64,000 nt of DNA from Halorientalis regularis (GTDB lineage Archaea; Halobacteriota; Halobacteria; Halobacteriales; Haloarculaceae): positions 1 through 64,000 of the forward strand of contig NZ_JALJCL010000016.1 of the NCBI RefSeq assembly GCF_023698535.1. Direction: 5' to 3'. The notes under the pieces were generated by a model. That model was not told where the DNA came from and made no database searches. It was given only the letters and a program-made list of their open reading frames with translations. This document shows positions 59,796-64,000 of this stretch, in pieces. The number at the start of each line of letters is the position of its first letter. The stretch's first letter is position 1. Position numbers and translations under genes: made by a program.

Positions 59796-60066
59796 GGGCG
59801 ATCAGTCGCCCGGCGACCCGTCCGGTCGCGTCGCTCCGGAGGCCCCGACGCCGAGCGCGACACCGCCGGTGACGAAGCCGGGGACACCGAAGCGAAGATT
59901 CCCGAGGACGACACCGACGAGAAGGACGCAGAGAACGAAACCGAAGACGAACCGATCGACAGCAACGAAACCGACCTGACTGTCCCGTCACCCGCACCGA
60001 CGCGGGTGCTGCCCTCCCCGTCGACAGGACGGCACCAATTTTTCCGTCGCTCCCGAACAGCGGTGG

Positions 60067-60465
60067 CTACGGAGACGATTCCGAGGCTGTCGGTGCGTCG
60101 TCGGCCAGCAGCAGGAAGGCGAGGCGGGCCGCAGTGTCGGGACTGACCGAGCCGGCCAACCGCATCGCCCCCGTCTCGTGGTCGTCGAGGTCGAGTACGT
60201 CCCGGAAGAACCACGAGAGCGTGACGTACCGCTCGTGCAGGTCGGCGGCCCGCGACCGGCCCTCGGCCGTGAGCGTCGCCCCCTCGTACGGTTCGTAGGT
60301 GATCAGCCCCTTCGAGTCGAGCCGCTGGCACATCTCGGTCGTCGCCGCCGGCGACTTGTCGAGGCGGTCCGCGAGCCGGCCCGACGGAATCGGCGGCGAG
60401 CGGCGCTGTTGCTCGACGTACAGGGCGAGCAGGTACTGGTCGATCCTGGTCGCGGTGTCGGTCAC
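60067..60465 (-). CDS. DtxR/MntR-type metal-dependent regulator
   Basis: 132 residues. A winged HTH spans 7-70 (RIDQYLLALYVEQQRRSPPIPSGRLADRLDKSPAATTEMCQRLDSKGLITYEPYEGATLT) and the dimer/metal region follows (GRSRAADLHERYVTLSWFFRDVLDLDDHETGAMRLAGSVSPD). A C-terminal SH3-like domain is missing, as in short SirR-type archaeal proteins. Expected to repress metal uptake with Fe2+ or Mn2+; the nearby siderophore-type binding proteins fit. Start: GTG at 60463-60465. Confidence 0.85.
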   Translation of the reverse strand: MTDTATRIDQYLLALYVEQQRRSPPIPSGRLADRLDKSPAATTEMCQRLDSKGLITYEPYEGATLTAEGRSRAADLHERYVTLSWFFRDVLDLDDHETGAMRLAGSVSPDTAARLAFLLLADDAPTASESSP

Positions 60466-60547
60466 GGGTTCACCCCTCGTCGGCGATGCTGCCTGCCAAT
60501 CGCTCGCGGTGGGCAGCGAGTGACCGACTCGTCGTCCCCGGCCCCGC

Positions 60548-61486
60548 TCATGATTCGTCGAGGTACGAACGGATCGTATCGTCGTCGAGCGAGTCGAGGA
60601 CGACCATCGGATCGTCGAGTCCGTCGACGAGCGCGGCATCGTCGAGGGTGCCAGCCAGTCGGCGGTGGCCGCGCTCTGCACGGCGATTCCGCTCGGTCTC
60701 GGAGACGTACGCCGCCAGTTTCTCGTCGATGACTGTTTCCCGAATTCGCTCGACCGTCTCGGCGTCGCGGTCGAGATCGTCGGGCACCAGACTGTCGAAC
60801 CACTCGCGCCAGCGCTCGCGGTCGGTCCACTCGTCGTCGAGTTCGGCTTCCCGGCGCACCCAGTCGATGCGGTCGGCGACCGCGTCCCAGTAGCCGTCCT
60901 CGCGGCGCGCGTCAGCGATCAGGGTGCGCGCGACCGTCGCGCCGTGCCCGGCGGCGACGATGGCCTGGTCGGTCACGCCGGCGAGCGGGCCAGCGACGTA
61001 CAGCCCCTCGATGGGTGTCCGGCCGTCGTCGTCGGGATACTCGCGGTCGAAGTACGCCTCGCTCTCGCCGTCGTGCTCGTGCGTCGTGAACATCGCGTCC
61101 TGGGTCCCGAGCGGTCGGAGGTAGTCGGCGTCGTACTTCGCCGCCGCGACGACCCGGTCGGTCTCGACGACGCGACCCTGCTGTGTTTCGACGCGGAATC
61201 CGGTGTCGGTGCGGGTGACCGATTCGACGAGATCCGAAACCAGCTCGGCACCGGCCTCGCGCAGCTGGACCCGCGCCAGTTCGTAGAACGTCTCCACGTC
61301 GATCCCGCCCGGGAACCCCAGGTAGTTCTCCAGATGGGCACAGCGCTTGAGCGAGGAGCGACCGCGGTCGAACACAAGCGTCTCGATGCCGGCCCGGGCA
61401 CAGAACACGGCCGCCGACGCGCCCGCGGGTCCACCGCCGACGATCACGGTTTCCGTAGTCCGCCGGTCGGCGTCGTCCCCGGTCAC
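60548..61486 (-). CDS. Thioredoxin-reductase-like FAD protein
   Basis: 312 residues. VIVGGGPAGASAAVFCARAGIETLVFDRG near 14-42 binds FAD, and a C-terminal GLYVAGPLAGVTDQAIVAAGHGATVARTL is the second FAD segment. The redox CxxC of thioredoxin reductase is missing. The NADPH domain is also largely missing: the protein passes directly from VVAAAKYDADYL to a 110-residue helical tail. It resembles ferredoxin-NADP reductase-like flavoproteins linked to siderophore reduction, which fits the neighbours. GTG start overlapping the upstream gene. Confidence 0.78.
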   Translation of the reverse strand: MTGDDADRRTTETVIVGGGPAGASAAVFCARAGIETLVFDRGRSSLKRCAHLENYLGFPGGIDVETFYELARVQLREAGAELVSDLVESVTRTDTGFRVETQQGRVVETDRVVAAAKYDADYLRPLGTQDAMFTTHEHDGESEAYFDREYPDDDGRTPIEGLYVAGPLAGVTDQAIVAAGHGATVARTLIADARREDGYWDAVADRIDWVRREAELDDEWTDRERWREWFDSLVPDDLDRDAETVERIRETVIDEKLAAYVSETERNRRAERGHRRLAGTLDDAALVDGLDDPMVVLDSLDDDTIRSYLDES

Positions 61487-61983
61487 GCGTCCTCACCCAG
61501 TTTGGAGTCGAGTTGCCGCGTGACGAACTCGTCGTCGAGCAGGGAATCCGGGCCGGTAAAGTGGACGACCGGCCCGTTCTCGACGCGCAGCCACTCGTCG
61601 TTGCCGCTGCCGGCCAGCGTCACGGTCTGTCGGGAGTGGGGCAGGCCGTTCGCCCGTCGGCTGTCGGTCGCCTCCCGGACCGCGGCGAGTTCGACCGCAC
61701 CGTCATCGACCGTCGAGACCACGAAGTCGTGCTGGGTCAACTCGGGGTCCAGTTCCCGCATCGCGGCACGGTACTGGCGGGCCGCCGAACACGCTCGCTC
61801 CGCGTCGGCGTACGACGCGAACCGCGCGTCGGTCACCGGTTCGGGGCGGACACCCGTGTCGCGGCAGGCGACGACGAACTCGCCGTCGTCCGTTCGGTGG
61901 TCCTCGATCCGCTCACGGGCCCACCTGATGGTCTCGGCACGGGTGGTCGCATTCCCGTCACTCGCAGTGTGGGTGTTCGACAC
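61483..61983 (-). CDS. Uncharacterised haloarchaeal protein (DUF7552-like)
   Basis: 166 residues, acidic, soluble. Two similar segments can be seen: RWARERIEDHRTDDGEFVVACRDTGVRPEPVTDARFASYADAERACSAARQYRAAM and a later beta part (WLRVENGPVVHFTGPDSLLDDEFVTRQLDSKL). No catalytic motif recognised. GTG start. It lies between the substrate-binding lipoprotein (2 nt away) and the flavoprotein (4-nt overlap), so it belongs to that operon and may take part in iron release or storage. Confidence 0.65.
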   Translation of the reverse strand: MSNTHTASDGNATTRAETIRWARERIEDHRTDDGEFVVACRDTGVRPEPVTDARFASYADAERACSAARQYRAAMRELDPELTQHDFVVSTVDDGAVELAAVREATDSRRANGLPHSRQTVTLAGSGNDEWLRVENGPVVHFTGPDSLLDDEFVTRQLDSKLGEDA

Positions 61984-61985
61984 GG

Positions 61986-63164
61986 CTACACCTCGCCGCG
62001 GATCGCGGCCGCGACCTGCTTACGGTCGAACAACCGTTCCGCCGCTGGAATCTCCGGATACGGCCCCTCCTCGTAGGGTGGCCACTCGCCGAAGGCGTCC
62101 GGATAGAGTTGCTTGGCAGTCATCTCTAGCTGGAAGAGGTGCAGGATCGGGCCCTGGTAGCGGGCGCCCTGGGGATACATCCGCCCGCTCTGGACCGCGG
62201 TGATTTCCGAGGCGACGGGGTCCGACCGGAGCGCCTCCTTCCGTTTGGGCAGACTCGTTCCCGGTTCGAAGCCGCCGAGGAAGAAAATCACGTCGGGGTC
62301 GGCCGAAAGCAGCGTCTCGAAGTCGACGACCGTGTTCGTCTCGATCTCGCCGTCGAAGGCGTCCGAGACCCCGAACGGCCGCAGGTGGGCAGTCAGGAAT
62401 CCAGGGTTTCTCACCGTGTACGCGTAAATTTCGTCCAGATCGGCCGAGGCGAGCATCACTGCCGACGGTCGCTCGGATTCGGGCGGGAGGCCCGACTCGA
62501 TGGTCGACGTGAGGTCGTCGTGGACCGCGGCCAGTTTCTCGTACCGTTTCCGCTCTTTGAACATGTCGGCGACGATCTCGAACTGCTCCCAGAGGGTGTA
62601 GTACTCGTACCCCTCCTGCCAGCCCGGGGCCGGTTCGGCGTGGCGGTCGCTCAGCGAGTTGCCGACCCACGGCGAGATGTTGTTCGTGACCTCCTCGAAG
62701 TCCTCGCGGCTCCAGGCGTCCTGTATGGCGATCCAGGCCGGGTCCGCGAGGTGGACGTCGCTGTTCAGTTCGTAGAGTTTCTCCTTGCTCGGCTTCCACG
62801 AGGAGTATAATCCTTTCCAGTCCAGCGTGACACCGGGCAACCGCGCGACGAACTGGTTCCAGAGGCCGTCGTAGTAGTCCGGCGCGTGCATCGCAGTGAT
62901 GGAGTCACCGCGACCGAGGGCGAACGCCATGTCGGCGTGATGGGTCAGGCGCGTGAAGACCGTCTCCGGCGGGTCCTCGAACGTGACCTCGCCCATCGGC
63001 GACATCGACACCGTGTACGCGCCCGACCCGGAGTCGGTGTCGTCGGTCTCCCCACCGAGGATACTCGAACAGCCCGCGAGCCCACCGCTGGCGGCGAGTG
63101 CAGTGCCGCATTTCAGTGCGTCCCTGCGCGTCGGCGTCGTCCATCGAGTCGTGTCGTCGGTCAT
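61986..63164 (-). CDS. ABC-type iron/siderophore substrate-binding lipoprotein
   Basis: 392 residues. A Tat signal (TRRDALKCGTALAASGGLAGC, lipid Cys at the end) is followed by a class III substrate-binding fold (VTFEDPPETVFTRLTHHADMAFALGRGDSITAMHA; VDFETLLSADPDVIFFLGGFEPG; GPILHLFQLEMTAKQLYPDAFGEWP). Such proteins bind Fe3+-siderophore, cobalamin or haem. It is a close paralogue of the next gene upstream, and no permease or ATPase is in the window. Confidence 0.88.
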   Translation of the reverse strand: MTDDTTRWTTPTRRDALKCGTALAASGGLAGCSSILGGETDDTDSGSGAYTVSMSPMGEVTFEDPPETVFTRLTHHADMAFALGRGDSITAMHAPDYYDGLWNQFVARLPGVTLDWKGLYSSWKPSKEKLYELNSDVHLADPAWIAIQDAWSREDFEEVTNNISPWVGNSLSDRHAEPAPGWQEGYEYYTLWEQFEIVADMFKERKRYEKLAAVHDDLTSTIESGLPPESERPSAVMLASADLDEIYAYTVRNPGFLTAHLRPFGVSDAFDGEIETNTVVDFETLLSADPDVIFFLGGFEPGTSLPKRKEALRSDPVASEITAVQSGRMYPQGARYQGPILHLFQLEMTAKQLYPDAFGEWPPYEEGPYPEIPAAERLFDRKQVAAAIRGEV

Positions 63165-63166
63165 CG

Positions 63167-64000
63167 TTAGCGATCCCCCGTAATTGCGTCCGCAATCTGC
63201 TGATGGTCGAACAGCTGTGCGTCCTCGTTCGAGAGCGCCTCGACCCCGCGCCACTCCCCGAACTCGTCGGGATAGAACTGCTTGGCCGCGATCTCGGTCT
63301 GGAGCAGGTTGATGATCGGGCCCTGATAGGCCGTGCCACCGCGGTAGAGCCGGCCGTCCTCGACCGCCGAGAGTTGCTGGCCCACTGGGTCCGCTCGCAT
63401 CTTCGCAATCCGGTCCTCGAACTCGGCCTTCGACGCGTGAGAGAGCCCGTACGAGAACACCAGCACGTCAGGGTCGATTTCGAGGATCTGCTCGTAATCC
63501 CACTGCGCGTAGCCCCCCTCGATGTGGGGGCCGAAGGCGTCCCGAATCCCGAGGTCCTGATACGGTTTTTTCCCGTTGCCCTCGCCGATGGGATAGGCGT
63601 AGAACGAACCGTTCTCGAAATCGGAGTTGATCGACAGGAGTCCGATCTCCGGCCGGTCTCCGTCCCGTGGCAGGCGCGATTGCACGTCCTCGATGAACGA
63701 GTCGTGGACCGACTCGATCGCCTCGTACCGCTCGCGTTCCTGAAACACGTCGGCGATCTTCTCGAAGGCCTCGTACAGCGAATAGTAGCGGTAGTCGTGC
63801 CAGTCCTGCCCGCGACGGCGGATCGAGTTGCCAACGATGGGTCCCACCTGCTGGTCGATGTCGTCGAAGTCCGACGGCGAGAGCCCGTCCGCCAGCCGCT
63901 GGAGGTGGTTGGGATCGAACAGGTGCACATCACACCCCAGCTCGTAGAACACCTCTTTGTCGATACCGTTCTCACCCATCAGCTGCTGGATCCCGTCGAA
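63167..64000 (-). CDS. ABC-type substrate-binding protein, partial (N-terminus beyond window)
   Basis: At least 277 residues read from the window edge to a TAA at 63167-63169. It is collinear with the protein at 61986-63164: HLFDPNHLQRLADGLSPSDFDDIDQQVGPIVGNSIRRR; ILEIDPDVLVFSYGLSH; GPIINLLQTEIAAKQFYPDEFGEWRG. It lies 2 nt upstream of that gene, so the two form a tandem duplicate. The N-terminal signal peptide is outside the window. Confidence 0.85.
   Translation of the reverse strand, partial: FDGIQQLMGENGIDKEVFYELGCDVHLFDPNHLQRLADGLSPSDFDDIDQQVGPIVGNSIRRRGQDWHDYRYYSLYEAFEKIADVFQERERYEAIESVHDSFIEDVQSRLPRDGDRPEIGLLSINSDFENGSFYAYPIGEGNGKKPYQDLGIRDAFGPHIEGGYAQWDYEQILEIDPDVLVFSYGLSHASKAEFEDRIAKMRADPVGQQLSAVEDGRLYRGGTAYQGPIINLLQTEIAAKQFYPDEFGEWRGVEALSNEDAQLFDHQQIADAITGDR

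Noticed and set aside
59796..60066. Acidic plus-strand frame and hydrophobic minus-strand frame between the zinc-finger gene and the DtxR gene
   Set aside because: The acidic frame has no start codon and directly follows a stop; the hydrophobic frame is its complement and also lacks a start. It may be a decayed gene, but I cannot support a CDS.

Overview
The window is chromosomal DNA of a halophilic archaeon (class Halobacteria). The evidence is very high GC, strongly acidic proteins, Tat signals with lipoboxes on exported proteins, leaderless or near-leaderless starts, archaeal HTH regulators of the Bat/NarO type, and archaeal-type nar, cbi and CobN gene sets.

Layout. Positions 1-8.9 kb hold housekeeping and mixed genes: a 7TM-PAS histidine kinase, a DUF3592 protein, an SRAP protease-like protein, an amidohydrolase, a tRNA-like gene whose 3' end is repeated 163 bp downstream, a sugar nucleotidyltransferase and an SDR. 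Two coiled-coil proteins follow at 9-10.3 kb. From 10.3 to 30.9 kb lies a denitrification region: copper nitrite reductase NirK, a MoaD-like protein, a CGCGG-motif peptide next to a radical SAM/SPASM enzyme, HTH regulators including NarO, DUF2249 and cupin proteins, a polytopic membrane protein, and the nar operon (membrane protein, Rieske, cytochrome b, small membrane protein, NarG, NarH, haem-binding gamma subunit, NarJ, membrane protein, HEAT-repeat protein, Mrp-DUF2249 fusion). From 31.9 to 49.9 kb is a cobalamin region: an overlapping cbiT-L-F-G-H-H'-fdx-LAGLIDADG-like-cbiX-DUF3209-propeller operon, CbtAB cobalt uptake, and a ChlI/ChlD fusion divergent from cobN-cbiC-cbiE. A PiT transporter with a tetrapeptide-repeat partner and a degenerate CbiX-like protein follow. 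At 52.8-56.1 kb a second block of denitrification-regulon genes appears (multicopper oxidase, PaaB-like protein, DUF2249, membrane protein). From 56.8 to 59.8 kb is an MhqO/MhqD-like quinone or aromatic-degradation operon. The window ends with a DtxR-type regulator, a thioredoxin-reductase-like flavoprotein and two paralogous ABC substrate-binding lipoproteins.

Main observation. A 12-bp palindrome, CGAA-N4-TTCG, occurs twelve times that I found, always at promoters of the two denitrification blocks and never that I saw elsewhere. In ten sites it lies 37-43 nt from the start codon, and one copy sits exactly 38 nt from each of two divergent starts. It matches the kind of inverted repeat proposed as the cis element for the oxygen-responsive activator NarO, whose gene (Cys pattern CxCx7C) is next to nar. 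It groups about a dozen uncharacterised small proteins with respiration: a putative radical-SAM-modified peptide system (CGCGG peptide, SPASM enzyme, PaaB-like partner), DUF2249 proteins, a stand-alone GluTR-dimerisation-like domain, a tail-less MoaD-like protein and a MIP18-like protein. A second repeated motif, GGTTGTAAAA, marks cobalt/cobalamin promoters.

Limits: all family calls are from reading the translations; no searches or alignments were run.
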